Below, one piece after another: positions 8,186 through 18,702 of a stretch of DNA of 64,000 nucleotides (position 1 is its first letter; each line of letters opens with the position of its first letter). This DNA is from Sinomonas susongensis (GTDB taxonomy: Bacteria > Actinomycetota > Actinomycetes > Actinomycetales > Micrococcaceae), in contig NZ_SSNH01000004.1 of assembly GCF_005877005.1 (NCBI RefSeq), positions 124,001 through 188,000 of the forward strand, read 5' to 3'. The notes beneath the pieces were generated by a model, which saw only the letters and a program-made list of their open reading frames with translations, was not told the origin of the DNA and did not search any database. The translations under genes were made by a program, and so were the position numbers.

Positions 8186-8752
8186 ATGAGCGACACGATC
8201 ATCGTGCGAGGATTCGTTGCGACGGACCCGAGGGCCAACACGACAAACGGTGGTGACATCGTCTCGAACTTCAGGCTCGCAGTCACCGAGCGGCGCTACG
8301 ACCGGGAGGCTGCTGCGTGGGTCGACGGCCACACGAACTGGTTCACCGTCGTGGGCTTCAGGCAGCTCGCCGCCAACATGTGCGGAAGCCTCAAGAAGGG
8401 CCAGCGCGTGATCGTCGTGGGCAAGCTGCGGCTCAAGCAGTGGGACAAGGACGGCCGCGTCTACCACGCCGCCGAGGTGGAGGCGGAGTCGGTGGGCCAC
8501 GACCTCTTCTGGGGCTCCGCGAAGTTCTCCCGCAACCCCCAAGACGGCCAGCGGCAGGAAACGGGCAGCGCGCGCGTCGCCGTCGAGGGGGTCGGTGTTG
8601 TGGACCTCGACACCGGCGAGGTGCCAGAGGACGAGGGCCACGGCGAAGGCGATCCGGACGACGACGCCGTGTCACCCCCGGTGATCGACCTCCCGGCCGC
8701 CGCTCCCCACCGGGATGATACGGATCGGGCGACGGACCTCCTGAGCGCCTGA
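8186..8752 (+). CDS. Single-stranded DNA-binding protein, second (SsbB-type) copy
   Basis: A 188-residue protein with an N-terminal OB fold of about 110 residues (VRGFVATDPR, FRLAVTERRY, WFTVVGFRQLAANM, KGQRVIVVGKLRLKQW) that binds single-stranded DNA. The C-terminal half is acidic and disordered but ends in DLLSA, not the DDDIPF-type tip that recruits replication partners. This points to a paralogue of the replicative SSB, of the sort linked with recombination or uptake in actinobacteria. The start at 8186 (MSDTIIVRG) has AAGGA 7 nt upstream and is preferred over a longer frame. It stands alone between tRNA-Arg and a convergent regulator. Confidence 0.88.
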   Translation: MSDTIIVRGFVATDPRANTTNGGDIVSNFRLAVTERRYDREAAAWVDGHTNWFTVVGFRQLAANMCGSLKKGQRVIVVGKLRLKQWDKDGRVYHAAEVEAESVGHDLFWGSAKFSRNPQDGQRQETGSARVAVEGVGVVDLDTGEVPEDEGHGEGDPDDDAVSPPVIDLPAAAPHRDDTDRATDLLSA

Positions 8753-8786
8753 GGATGCAAGCGCCAGAGGACCCCGCCGTCTGGAA

Positions 8787-9905
8787 CTAAGCAGTCCTGG
8801 CCGTGCTCTCCCTCAGGACGACGTCCCCGAAGGCAGGGGTGGGATCAGCGCCGGTCAGGGCAGCCTCCGCGGCGCTGCGCCCGATGTCCTCGAGCGGAAG
8901 GCGAACTGTCGTCAGGCCGGGGATGAAGTCCTCGAGCGTGTTGATGTCGTCGAAGCCGGCGACGGCGTAGTCGGCCGGCGCGCGGAGGCCGCGGTGGCGG
9001 AGTGCGGCCACGACGCCCATGGCCATCCGATCGTTGACAGCGAAGATGCAGCAGGGATTCCCGGCGCTCGCCGCTAGCCGCACGGTTTCCTCGAGGTCGA
9101 GGCCGGCGCCGAAGCCTCCGTCCCGGTTGAAGGCGGCGCGGAGTACCTCAGCCTGGGGGAGTCCCTGTTCGGCCAGTCCCCGTTGGAATCCTCCGACCCG
9201 CAGGTCAGAGGTGATGAGGCCCTCGGGCCCGGCGACGATGACAAATCTGGAATGGCCCTGCCCAGCAAGGTCCCGAGCGAGGTCGTAGGCCAACGACTCG
9301 TTCGGAATCTCGACGAGAACAGGGGAGCTGCCGCCAGCAGGGTGCGCCCCGCCGGCGTGATCGGACACCCCGCGACCGGACACGCCGTGACCGGACACGC
9401 CTCGATGGGTCGGGTCCACCAAGTCGTGGCCTACCAGCACAAGCCGGCCCCCGTTGGCCAAGTAGCGGTTGGCATCGCGCAGAAGGGCGGAATTGGCCGG
9501 CTCGTCCTCGGAACGGCTCGAGCGGCTGCCTGCCAGGACGATCGCGTCCGCACGGCGGGAGGTGAAGGCTTCGACGGCCAACCGCTCCTCCGCCGGGGTC
9601 CCATCGGTGCTCGTGAGCAGAAGGATCTTGTTGAGCTCCCGAGCGGCAGACTGCACCCCTCGGGCGATAGAGGAGAAGTACGGGTCGGCGATGTCATGGA
9701 CGATCAGGCCGAGGAGGCCGGAGCTCGACCGCGCAAGAGCCTGTGCCTGAGCGTTGGGAATGTACCCGAGCGACGTCGCCGCGGCGCGGACTCGCTCGGC
9801 GATGTCCGGTCCCGGGGTGCGGCTGGACCCGTTCAGGACGCGGGACGCAGTGGCGGGCGATACCCCCGCAGCTCGGGCGACCTCGCTGAGGGTCACGGCA
9901 GGCAT
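8787..9905 (-). CDS. LacI-family transcriptional regulator
   Basis: DNA-binding repressor or activator of carbohydrate genes: N-terminal helix-turn-helix (residues about 5-24, VARAAGVSPATASRVLN) with hinge helix, then a periplasmic-binding-protein-like sensor domain with the family ending (AGFDDI..LTTVRLP). The ATG at 9905 follows GAGGGAGA. At 9357-9411 a 15-bp tandem repeat inserts GVSGHGVSGRGVSDH and a Gly/Ala-rich linker into a loop of the sensor domain, giving 372 residues rather than about 335. No sugar genes adjoin, so the ligand is unknown. A palindrome (CAGGCTCTGGCCTG) at 9921-9934 lies in its leader. Confidence 0.92.
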   Translation of the reverse strand: MPAVTLSEVARAAGVSPATASRVLNGSSRTPGPDIAERVRAAATSLGYIPNAQAQALARSSSGLLGLIVHDIADPYFSSIARGVQSAARELNKILLLTSTDGTPAEERLAVEAFTSRRADAIVLAGSRSSRSEDEPANSALLRDANRYLANGGRLVLVGHDLVDPTHRGVSGHGVSGRGVSDHAGGAHPAGGSSPVLVEIPNESLAYDLARDLAGQGHSRFVIVAGPEGLITSDLRVGGFQRGLAEQGLPQAEVLRAAFNRDGGFGAGLDLEETVRLAASAGNPCCIFAVNDRMAMGVVAALRHRGLRAPADYAVAGFDDINTLEDFIPGLTTVRLPLEDIGRSAAEAALTGADPTPAFGDVVLRESTARTA

Positions 9906-9920
9906 ATAGGTCTCCCTCTT

Positions 9921-9934
9921 CAGGCTCTGGCCTG
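9921..9934. promoter_or_regulatory. Possible autoregulatory operator of the LacI-type gene
   Basis: CAGGC-TCTG-GCCTG is an inverted repeat just downstream of a CATAAT -10-like hexamer (9940-9935, - strand) and 16 nt before the LacI-type start. It lacks the central CG of classical LacI operators, so this is a weak inference. Confidence 0.25.
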
Positions 9935-10009
9935 ATTATGGCATTGGGGACCCGGCCGTCCGGGGCTTGCGCAGCGAGCAGCGGATATGAGTTCGGCCCA
10001 CGGAACCAC

Positions 10010-10022
10010 TAGATTAGACGGC
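10010..10022 (+). promoter_or_regulatory. -10 element predicting a leaderless ettA mRNA
   Basis: TAGATT (10010-10015) lies 7 nt before the ATG at 10023 and no Shine-Dalgarno sequence intervenes, so transcription probably starts at or next to the A of the start codon. Confidence 0.45.
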
Positions 10023-11705
10023 ATGGCGGAATTCATCTACACCATGACCAAGGCCCGGAAAGCCGTGGGCGACAAGGTGATCCTCGACGATGTCAGCATG
10101 TCGTTCTTCCCCGGTGCCAAGATCGGTGTCGTGGGTCCCAATGGCGCTGGCAAGTCGACCATCCTCAAGATCATGGCGGGGCTCGACAGCCCGTCCAACG
10201 GCGAGGCCCGGCTCTCCCCGGGCTACAGCGTGGGCATCCTGCTCCAGGAGCCACCGCTCAACGAGGAGAAGACAGTGCTCGGGAACGTCCAGGAGGGCGT
10301 CGGCGAGATCTACTCCAAGATCCAGCGGTTCAACGAGATCTCCGAGGAGATGGCGAATCCCGACGCAGACTACGACTCGCTGCTCGCGGAGATGGGCAAG
10401 CTCCAGGAAGCGATTGACGCCGCGGATGCGTGGGATCTGGATTCCCAGCTCGAGCAGGCCATGGATGCCCTCCGCTGCCCTCCGCCCGAGGCAGACGTGC
10501 GAGTCCTCTCGGGTGGCGAGCGCCGCCGCGTCGCGCTCTGCAAGCTCTTGCTCCAGAAGCCCGACCTCCTGCTCCTCGACGAGCCGACCAACCACCTCGA
10601 CGCCGAGAGCGTCCAATGGCTCGAGCAGCACCTCGCAAGCTACGCCGGCGCCGTGCTGGCCGTGACCCACGATCGCTACTTCCTCGACCACGTGGCCGAG
10701 TGGATCTGCGAGGTCGACCGCGGCCGGCTGTACCCCTACGAGGGGAACTACTCGACGTACCTCGAGAAGAAGCGGGCCCGACTCGAAGTCCAGGGCAAGA
10801 AGGACGCCAAGCTGGCGAGGCGCCTTGCCGAAGAGCTCGACTGGGTTCGCTCGAACGCCAAGGGGCGCCAGACGAAGTCGAAGGCCCGTCTGGCCCGCTA
10901 CGAGGAGATGGCTGCGGAGGCCGAGCGCACCCGCAAGCTCGACTTCGAGGAGATCCAGATCCCGCCGGGACCACGGCTCGGCCAGCTGGTCATCGAGGCC
11001 TCCAACCTCAAGAAGGGCTTCGGCGACAGGATCCTCATCGAGGGCCTCTCGTTCTCGCTCCCGCGGAACGGCATCGTGGGCGTCATCGGCCCGAACGGCG
11101 TCGGCAAGACGACGCTGTTCAAGACCATCGTCGGCCTCGAGCCGCTCGACGGGGGAGACCTCAAGATCGGCGATTCGGTGAAGATCTCCTACGTCGACCA
11201 GACGCGCGGTGGGATCGACCCGAACAAGTCCCTGTGGGAGGTCGTCTCCGACGGGCTCGACCACATCCAGGTCGGCCAGGTAGAGATGCCATCCCGCGCC
11301 TACGTGTCCGCGTTCGGCTTCAAGGGGCCGGACCAGCAGAAGAAGGCGGGTGTCCTCTCCGGCGGTGAGCGCAACCGCCTGAACCTCGCCTTGACCCTCA
11401 AGCAGGGCGGGAACCTCCTGCTCCTCGACGAGCCCACGAACGATCTGGATGTCGAGACGCTCACGAGCCTCGAGAATGCCTTGCTCGAGTTCCCCGGCTG
11501 CGCTGTGGTGGTCTCCCACGACCGCTGGTTCCTCGATCGCGTCGCCACGCACATCCTCGCCTACGAGGGCACGGACGAGGACGAGTCGAAGTGGTACTGG
11601 TTCGAGGGGAACTTCGAATCGTACGAGCAGAACAAGATCGAACGCCTCGGCCCCGACGCAGCCGCGCCGCACCGCGTGACGCACCGGAAGCTCACCCGCG
11701 ACTGA
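10023..11705 (+). CDS. ettA: Energy-dependent translational throttle protein EttA (ABC-F)
   Basis: Soluble ABC-F ATPase that binds the ribosomal E site and gates entry into elongation according to ATP/ADP level. Two ABC domains are complete: Walker A GPNGAGKS (38-45) and GPNGVGKT (356-363), each with LSGGE and LLLLDEPTN. The linker and arm regions typical of EttA lie between and within them, and there are no membrane segments. The 560-residue length is normal. The start at 10023 (MAEFIYTM) matches the family N-terminus; a -10 element only 7 nt upstream suggests a leaderless message. It is divergent from the LacI-type gene and convergent with tesB. Confidence 0.96.
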   Translation: MAEFIYTMTKARKAVGDKVILDDVSMSFFPGAKIGVVGPNGAGKSTILKIMAGLDSPSNGEARLSPGYSVGILLQEPPLNEEKTVLGNVQEGVGEIYSKIQRFNEISEEMANPDADYDSLLAEMGKLQEAIDAADAWDLDSQLEQAMDALRCPPPEADVRVLSGGERRRVALCKLLLQKPDLLLLDEPTNHLDAESVQWLEQHLASYAGAVLAVTHDRYFLDHVAEWICEVDRGRLYPYEGNYSTYLEKKRARLEVQGKKDAKLARRLAEELDWVRSNAKGRQTKSKARLARYEEMAAEAERTRKLDFEEIQIPPGPRLGQLVIEASNLKKGFGDRILIEGLSFSLPRNGIVGVIGPNGVGKTTLFKTIVGLEPLDGGDLKIGDSVKISYVDQTRGGIDPNKSLWEVVSDGLDHIQVGQVEMPSRAYVSAFGFKGPDQQKKAGVLSGGERNRLNLALTLKQGGNLLLLDEPTNDLDVETLTSLENALLEFPGCAVVVSHDRWFLDRVATHILAYEGTDEDESKWYWFEGNFESYEQNKIERLGPDAAAPHRVTHRKLTRD

Positions 11706-11749
11706 TCCCGTCAGGCGACCGATGCCGCCACACGAGTGACGCTGTATCG

Positions 11750-11793
11750 GATGGCCAGGTTCCGTGGGCCGCGGCCCACGGAACCTGGCCATC
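11750..11793. terminator. Perfect 44-bp palindrome between ettA and tesB
   Basis: A 22-bp arm (11750-11771) and its exact reverse complement (11772-11793) abut with no loop. It sits in the 153-bp space between convergent genes and would form a strong RNA hairpin in either direction, so a bidirectional terminator is the simplest reading. There is no U-run. Confidence 0.6.
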
Positions 11794-11858
11794 GCGCGTC
11801 TGCGCCGGTCGGTATTAGCTGCGCCGTCGGAGGCAGCTGCGCTGAGGGGCCGTTCGCC

Positions 11859-12749
11859 CTAGGCGAGCGGGATCCGGACCATGCCCTCCTGGCCGACGGT
11901 CGCGACGTGCACGCCGTCGCGCGTGAAGATCCTTCCCACGCCGAGCCCACGTGCCCCATGCGCACTCGGCGACTCCTGCACGTAGAGGAGCCACTCGTCG
12001 ACGCGGACCGGGCGGTGCCACCACATGGCGTGGTCAAGGCTCGCAATGTTGAGCTCGGGGTTGACCCAGCTGAGGCCATGACGCCGCAGGACCGGCTCGA
12101 GGACCGTGTAGTCGCTCGCGTAGGCGAGCGCTGCGCGGTGGAGGCGGTCGTCGTCCGGCATGGGCCCGAAGGTCTTCATCCAGACGGCATTGCGCGCCAC
12201 GTGGTCGCCGGACGCCGAGAGGTACAGCGCGGAATCGACGTGGCGGACGTCGAAGGGCCTGTCGAAGGCCCAGTACTGGGCGACCGGATGGTCGATCGAG
12301 CCTAGGAGGTCGGCGGTGCTCGGCAGGGATTCCGGCTCCGGCACGCCTGCGGGCATCTCGGACTGGTGGTCGACGCCCAGTGACTCGGTCTGGAACGACG
12401 CGATCATCGAGAGGATCGGCGCGCCGTCCTGGTAGGCGTGGACCTGGCGGGCGGAGAAGGAGCGTCCGTCGCGGAGCCTCTCGACGCCGAAGGTGATGGA
12501 CTTGTCAGCGTCGCCGGGGCGTAGGAAGTAGCCGTGCATCGAGTGGACGATGCGGTCGTCCGGGACAGTCCTCGTCGCGGCCATCAGGGTCTGGGCCAGC
12601 ACTTGGCCGCCGAATACGCGGTGCCTCGGCTGCCGCTCGCTCGGCCCCACGAAGATGTCCTTGTCCGTCCGGGCGCCGCCGAGGTTGTCGAGGTCGAGCA
12701 GTGTCAGCAGGGTGTCCGTGGGGCCGGACGAGCGGGCGGGCGACGTCAT
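11859..12749 (-). CDS. tesB: Acyl-CoA thioesterase II
   Basis: Hydrolyses medium- and long-chain acyl-CoA to free fatty acid and CoA. A double hot-dog protein of 296 residues: the first hot dog has FGGQVLAQTLMAA and HSMHGYFLRPGD, the second ASLDHAMWWHRP with the catalytic Asp. Length is normal for TesB. The N-terminal 20 residues are Ser/Pro-rich and poorly conserved in type. TAGTGT lies 6 nt before the ATG at 12749, with no Shine-Dalgarno sequence, suggesting a leaderless mRNA. A second hot-dog gene starts 110 bp away in the opposite direction. Confidence 0.94.
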   Translation of the reverse strand: MTSPARSSGPTDTLLTLLDLDNLGGARTDKDIFVGPSERQPRHRVFGGQVLAQTLMAATRTVPDDRIVHSMHGYFLRPGDADKSITFGVERLRDGRSFSARQVHAYQDGAPILSMIASFQTESLGVDHQSEMPAGVPEPESLPSTADLLGSIDHPVAQYWAFDRPFDVRHVDSALYLSASGDHVARNAVWMKTFGPMPDDDRLHRAALAYASDYTVLEPVLRRHGLSWVNPELNIASLDHAMWWHRPVRVDEWLLYVQESPSAHGARGLGVGRIFTRDGVHVATVGQEGMVRIPLA

Positions 12750-12761
12750 GCCTTGACACTA
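12750..12761 (-). promoter_or_regulatory. -10 element predicting a leaderless tesB mRNA
   Basis: TAGTGT (12761-12756 on the - strand) is followed by 6 nt and the ATG at 12749. Confidence 0.4.
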
Positions 12762-12858
12762 GACGGGCCGCCGGGAAGCCAACAACCCGGCGTGCCGACG
12801 GCGGTTCGCGTGCCGGCGGCGGTTCGCGAGCCGAGTTGCGGCAGGGGAAGATGGAAGC

Positions 12859-13431
12859 ATGCCTGCTGCCTACCAATTCCCGCTTCAGCTGCGCTTCGGC
12901 GACGTGGACTCGTACGGGCACGTCAACAACGTGCGCTTCCTGCAGTTCCTCGAGGACGCGCGCGTCCACTGGCTCCGCGAACCGCTTCCCGAAGGCGTCC
13001 CAGGCAGCGGCGACGGATCCGGTCCCGAGTCGACGATGTTCGACTTCGTGACGTCGGAGAACTTCACCCTCGTCGGGCGGCACGAGATCGAGTACCTCGC
13101 CCCGCTCCTCTACCGGCCGACTCCGATCGTCGTGAATCTCTGGCTGACGAGGCTCGGCGGGTCGAGTTTCGACCTCGGTTACTCGGTTGCGGAAGCGGAC
13201 GGCAGCCCGCTCTACGCCTACGCGGCGACGTCGATGGTCCTCGTGAGCCGGTCGACTGGCCGGCCGGTCCGTGTTCCGCAAGGTCTCCGGGAGGCCTTCG
13301 GCCATTACGCCGGGCCCGCGGTCCCCTTCCGCAGACGGCCGCCTCTGCCCGCTCGGGTCCCGTCCGACGCGCAGCCGGGACTGTCCGATGAGGGTTCTGC
13401 GGCCGCGTCGGCAGAGGGCGGCGCGGCATGA
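12859..13431 (+). CDS. Acyl-CoA thioesterase, 4-hydroxybenzoyl-CoA thioesterase-like single hot dog
   Basis: A 190-residue cytoplasmic protein with one hot-dog domain (residues about 5-145). The motif RFGDVDSYGHVNNVRFLQFLEDAR has the Asp and His-Asn arrangement of the 4HBT/YbgC group that cleaves acyl- or aroyl-CoA thioesters. About 40 residues at the C-terminus are Pro/Ala-rich and probably disordered. GGGGAAGATGGAAGC precedes the ATG. The stop overlaps the next start (ATGA at 13428-13431), so the pair is translationally coupled. Natural substrate unknown. Confidence 0.85.
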   Translation: MPAAYQFPLQLRFGDVDSYGHVNNVRFLQFLEDARVHWLREPLPEGVPGSGDGSGPESTMFDFVTSENFTLVGRHEIEYLAPLLYRPTPIVVNLWLTRLGGSSFDLGYSVAEADGSPLYAYAATSMVLVSRSTGRPVRVPQGLREAFGHYAGPAVPFRRRPPLPARVPSDAQPGLSDEGSAAASAEGGAA

Positions 13432-14120
13432 GCGCCGCCGACGTGCAGACCGTCTTGGACCTCGGGGACCGCGAGGCGGTCGCGGACCTCGGCACGTTCA
13501 TCGCCCGTGCCCGGGCTGTCGACCCCGCCGGAGCCATCAGGTTCCAGGCCGTGGGACGCGTCCTCGCCATGTACGTGTGCGTCCTGCGGCCGCACATGCT
13601 GGGTGAGGCCACGCCGACGGTGCTCGGCATGCGGGCGGTGCCGATCGCGTCGTCGGCCGACGTCGACACGACAGTGCCCATGGCGTCCGTCGCGGACCGG
13701 CTCGCGCGCCTCGGCGACGAGGGCACCCTCCTCGACGTCCCGCCGTCGTCCGTCCACGTGCCCTGGGCCGCCGTCACACCCCCACGGGGCCCTTGGGCCC
13801 CCACCGGCGAGATCCCGGCGGAGGTTCTGAGCGCGGCGGCGGCAGCCGGGATGGCCGAGGTGGCGGCCCTGGTGCCGGAGCAGCCGGGGGCGGCAATGGT
13901 CGACGTCGCGCGGGCGCAGGTGTGGGGGAGGGGCGTCGGCGACGCGGATCGGATCCCTGCCGGCGCGGCCTTCGCGGCGGAGGCGCTCGGCTTCCTGCGG
14001 CCCGGCGAATCCCTCGCGGTCTTCGAGTCCGGGGCGTGGCTGCGGATCAGCTCGCCCCGCGGGCACGTGCTGTGCCGAGTGCCGGGCGGCAGGGTTCCGG
14101 GCGGCCGGAAGCCGAGCTGA
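13428..14120 (+). CDS. Hypothetical protein coupled to the thioesterase, 230 aa
   Basis: I do not recognise a catalytic family. The product is Ala/Val/Pro-rich and soluble, with a well-formed N-terminal half (GRVLAMYVCVLRPHML..TVLGMRAVPI) and a C-terminal segment FLRPGESLAVFESGAWLRI that looks like a small beta unit. It ends in a duplicated VPGGR/VPGGR tail. The start overlaps the preceding stop by 4 bp, so it is translated with the 4HBT-like thioesterase and may act on the same substrate. Codon use is like that of neighbouring core genes, which argues it is real. Confidence 0.75.
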   Translation: MSAADVQTVLDLGDREAVADLGTFIARARAVDPAGAIRFQAVGRVLAMYVCVLRPHMLGEATPTVLGMRAVPIASSADVDTTVPMASVADRLARLGDEGTLLDVPPSSVHVPWAAVTPPRGPWAPTGEIPAEVLSAAAAAGMAEVAALVPEQPGAAMVDVARAQVWGRGVGDADRIPAGAAFAAEALGFLRPGESLAVFESGAWLRISSPRGHVLCRVPGGRVPGGRKPS

Positions 14121-14129
14121 AGCCCGGGC

Positions 14130-14585
14130 TCACTCCTCGAACGTGTTGACGAGGGAGTGGGCCGCGCGCTCGAGGTAGTCCCAGAGCGTGGCCTCGTGGA
14201 GCGGCGGCAGGTGCAAGGCGTCCACGCCGGCCCGCATGTGGTGGAGCCACCTGTCACGGGCCTCGGGGCTGACCTTGAACGGCATGTGCCGCATGCGCAG
14301 GCGAGGGTGCCCCCGTTCCTGCCCGTACGTGCTCGGGCCGCCCCAGTACTGCTCGAGGAACATTGTGAGCCGCCGCCGCGCAGGGCCGAGGTCCTCCTCG
14401 GGATACATGGGGCGCAGCACGGGATCCTCGGCCACGCCGTCGTAGAACACGTCGACGAGCTTGACGAAGGCCTCGTGGCCCCCGATCTCGGAGTAGAACG
14501 TGTTGGCGTAGTCCTCCCGGGCGAACGGGTCGTTAACCTTCAACAGGTTCCGACGGGCCGGGCCCTCGCCCTGGTTCTCGGTCAC
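14130..14585 (-). CDS. glbO: Group II truncated haemoglobin
   Basis: Haem protein of the 2-on-2 globin fold (151 aa), related to mycobacterial trHbO, which binds O2 and has been linked to oxygen handling and nitric-oxide or peroxide detoxification. Visible landmarks: FYSEIGGHEAFVKLVDVFYDGV (helices A-B), LRPMYPEEDL, YWGGPSTY at the CD region, RMRHMPFKV with the proximal His, and a late W (RWLHHM). The GTG at 14585 gives the usual length and follows GAGGAAGGA; the open frame continues upstream without homology. An MscS-type gene lies just upstream on the same strand. Confidence 0.92.
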   Translation of the reverse strand: MTENQGEGPARRNLLKVNDPFAREDYANTFYSEIGGHEAFVKLVDVFYDGVAEDPVLRPMYPEEDLGPARRRLTMFLEQYWGGPSTYGQERGHPRLRMRHMPFKVSPEARDRWLHHMRAGVDALHLPPLHEATLWDYLERAAHSLVNTFEE

Positions 14586-14649
14586 TGGCGTGAGCCGTCC
14601 TTCCTCGTGCTGTCCTCGATCCACCGTAGCCCGATCCAAGGGCTCCGTG

Positions 14650-15459
14650 TCATTCCGCTGCCCGCTGGCCCTGCGCATCCGGCTTCGTGGCGGCGGCTCC
14701 GGGACTGTGGGTGGCTGGAGCACCCTGGGCGGGGTGAGCCGCCGTATCGTCGGCGATCGGGACATAGGAGCCCTGGGAACGGTTCCCGACTCGGAGGATC
14801 TCACCGTTGCGCAGGTACCAGATCGCACCGTCCTCTGCTCGGACACGCGTGATCCGGAGGCCGACGCTCTCGACTGTGCCGACCACCTCGCCGGCGCCGA
14901 GCTCGATCACGTCGCCGATCCCGAACTGGTCCTCGAGTGTGAGGAAGATCCCGGAGAGGAAATCGCGGATGAGCTGCTGGGCGCCGAAGGCGACTGCGAC
15001 GCCGAGGATGCCGACGCTGGTCAGGAGCGGCGCGATGTCGACCCCGAAGGCCTTGAGCACGTAGATGAGGACGATCGTCGTGATGACGACGACCACCACC
15101 GAGTTCAGGAGCGATCCGATGGTCTTGGCCCGCTGCGCCCGCCGTTCGGAATCGAGCACTCGGAGCGCAGGCGCTGCCCATCGGAAGAAGCGGCGGTTCG
15201 TGAGCTGTGAGCCCGCGAGGACGCGCTTGACGACCTGACGGATGAGGAACGAGGCCACGAGCCACGCGAGCAGGCCGAAGCCGATGGCGATCGCCACCTG
15301 CAGGAGGGTCGAATTGAACGTGCTCACCGCCGTGTCCAGCTCAGCGGCCGTGAGGTGCGGCATGGCGGAGTCTGTGGGCGACGGAGTGGCGGTGGGGGTC
15401 GGGGTGGGCGACGCGGTGGCGGTCTGGGCGGTCAGGGGCATACGCAGAACGAACTGCAC
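14650..15459 (-). CDS. MscS-family small-conductance mechanosensitive channel
   Basis: Membrane channel (269 aa) that opens under membrane tension to release solutes on osmotic downshift. After a Thr/Pro-rich N-terminus come hydrophobic segments near residues 50-72 and 118-136 and the pore helix region VGILGVAVAFGAQQLIRDFLSG, the core MscS signature, followed by the beta domain GDVIELGAGEVVGTVESVGLRITRVR. The C-terminal 35 residues are Ala/Pro-rich. The GTG at 15459 has GAGGAGG 10 nt upstream. It may be co-transcribed with the globin gene, 64 bp downstream. Confidence 0.9.
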   Translation of the reverse strand: MQFVLRMPLTAQTATASPTPTPTATPSPTDSAMPHLTAAELDTAVSTFNSTLLQVAIAIGFGLLAWLVASFLIRQVVKRVLAGSQLTNRRFFRWAAPALRVLDSERRAQRAKTIGSLLNSVVVVVITTIVLIYVLKAFGVDIAPLLTSVGILGVAVAFGAQQLIRDFLSGIFLTLEDQFGIGDVIELGAGEVVGTVESVGLRITRVRAEDGAIWYLRNGEILRVGNRSQGSYVPIADDTAAHPAQGAPATHSPGAAATKPDAQGQRAAE

Positions 15460-15525
15460 GGTCCGAGTGCCTCCTCAGCTGGGGGAAAAGTGGTGCTTTT
15501 CCACCCTAGCGAGGTTTGCTGGACG

Positions 15526-15993
15526 TCAGGGAAACGAAGGTTCGGCGTGGACGGGGAAGTTCACGGAACGTGCTATGAAGCACAGCTCGTGGGCCTCCTC
15601 GTGCAGCGCATCGGCGAGTTCCCGCTGGCCCTCGTCCGCGAGTTCCACGCTCGGGTGGAGGATCGCCTGAGTGAATTCCCCGCTCCCGTCCCGGTTGAGG
15701 CGCATGGTCCCCTGCGCGGAGTCGGTGTAGCCCACGACGACGACGCCGTGGGTCACCGCGACGTGCAGGTACGAGAGCATGTGGCACTGCGAGAGGGCCG
15801 TCAGCAGAAGCTGCTCCGGATTGAAGCGATCTCGGTCACCCCGGAAGGTCGGGTCTGCGGAGCCGGGGAGGACGGGCAGGCCCGGGAGGGCGATGTCGTG
15901 CTCCCGCCCGTAATCCCGGTAGCCCGATGTCCCAGTTCCCCGGTTCCCCGTCCACGTTACGGTGACGCTGTACTGGTGCTCGTCGAGGGCCAT
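15526..15993 (-). CDS. OsmC-family protein
   Basis: A 155-residue cytoplasmic protein of the OsmC/Ohr family, thiol peroxidases that reduce organic hydroperoxides. The two reactive cysteines are present (SQCHML in the central helix and ELCFIARSV near the C-terminus), together with the N-terminal strand YSVTVTWTGNRGTGTSGY. This N-terminus and the long loop ALPGLPVLPGSADPTFRGD fit an OsmC-like subgroup more than Ohr. It starts 9 nt after the pepN stop on the same strand, so the two are probably one operon. Confidence 0.9.
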   Translation of the reverse strand: MALDEHQYSVTVTWTGNRGTGTSGYRDYGREHDIALPGLPVLPGSADPTFRGDRDRFNPEQLLLTALSQCHMLSYLHVAVTHGVVVVGYTDSAQGTMRLNRDGSGEFTQAILHPSVELADEGQRELADALHEEAHELCFIARSVNFPVHAEPSFP

Positions 15994-16002
15994 GGCCAGA
16001 GG

Positions 16003-18567
<2,565 letters not shown>

Positions 18568-18621
18568 GCGCGCCTCCTCGCACTAGCGTCCCGGCGCTGT
18601 GGCGCGCCGCACATATTTGAA

Positions 18622-18651
18622 ATTATTCTTTCAGTTTCCGGATCAGTGCAA
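18622..18651 (-). promoter_or_regulatory. Promoter of pepN
   Basis: On the - strand TTGCAC (18651-18646), an 18-nt spacer and AATAAT (18627-18622) sit in an unusually AT-rich patch about 55 nt upstream of pepN. Confidence 0.6.
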
Positions 18652-18690
18652 GTAGACGCCGGTGTGTGACACGCCGGCACGTGCCTGCGC

Positions 18691-18702
18691 TAGCGTGGTG
18701 GC
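18691..18702 (+). promoter_or_regulatory. -10 element predicting a leaderless mRNA for the 18703 gene
   Basis: TAGCGT (18691-18696) followed by 6 nt and ATG; TGACAC lies 18 nt further upstream. There is no Shine-Dalgarno sequence. Confidence 0.4.

Noticed and set aside
10014-11792. Open frame of 592 codons on the - strand
   Set aside because: Antisense shadow of ettA.
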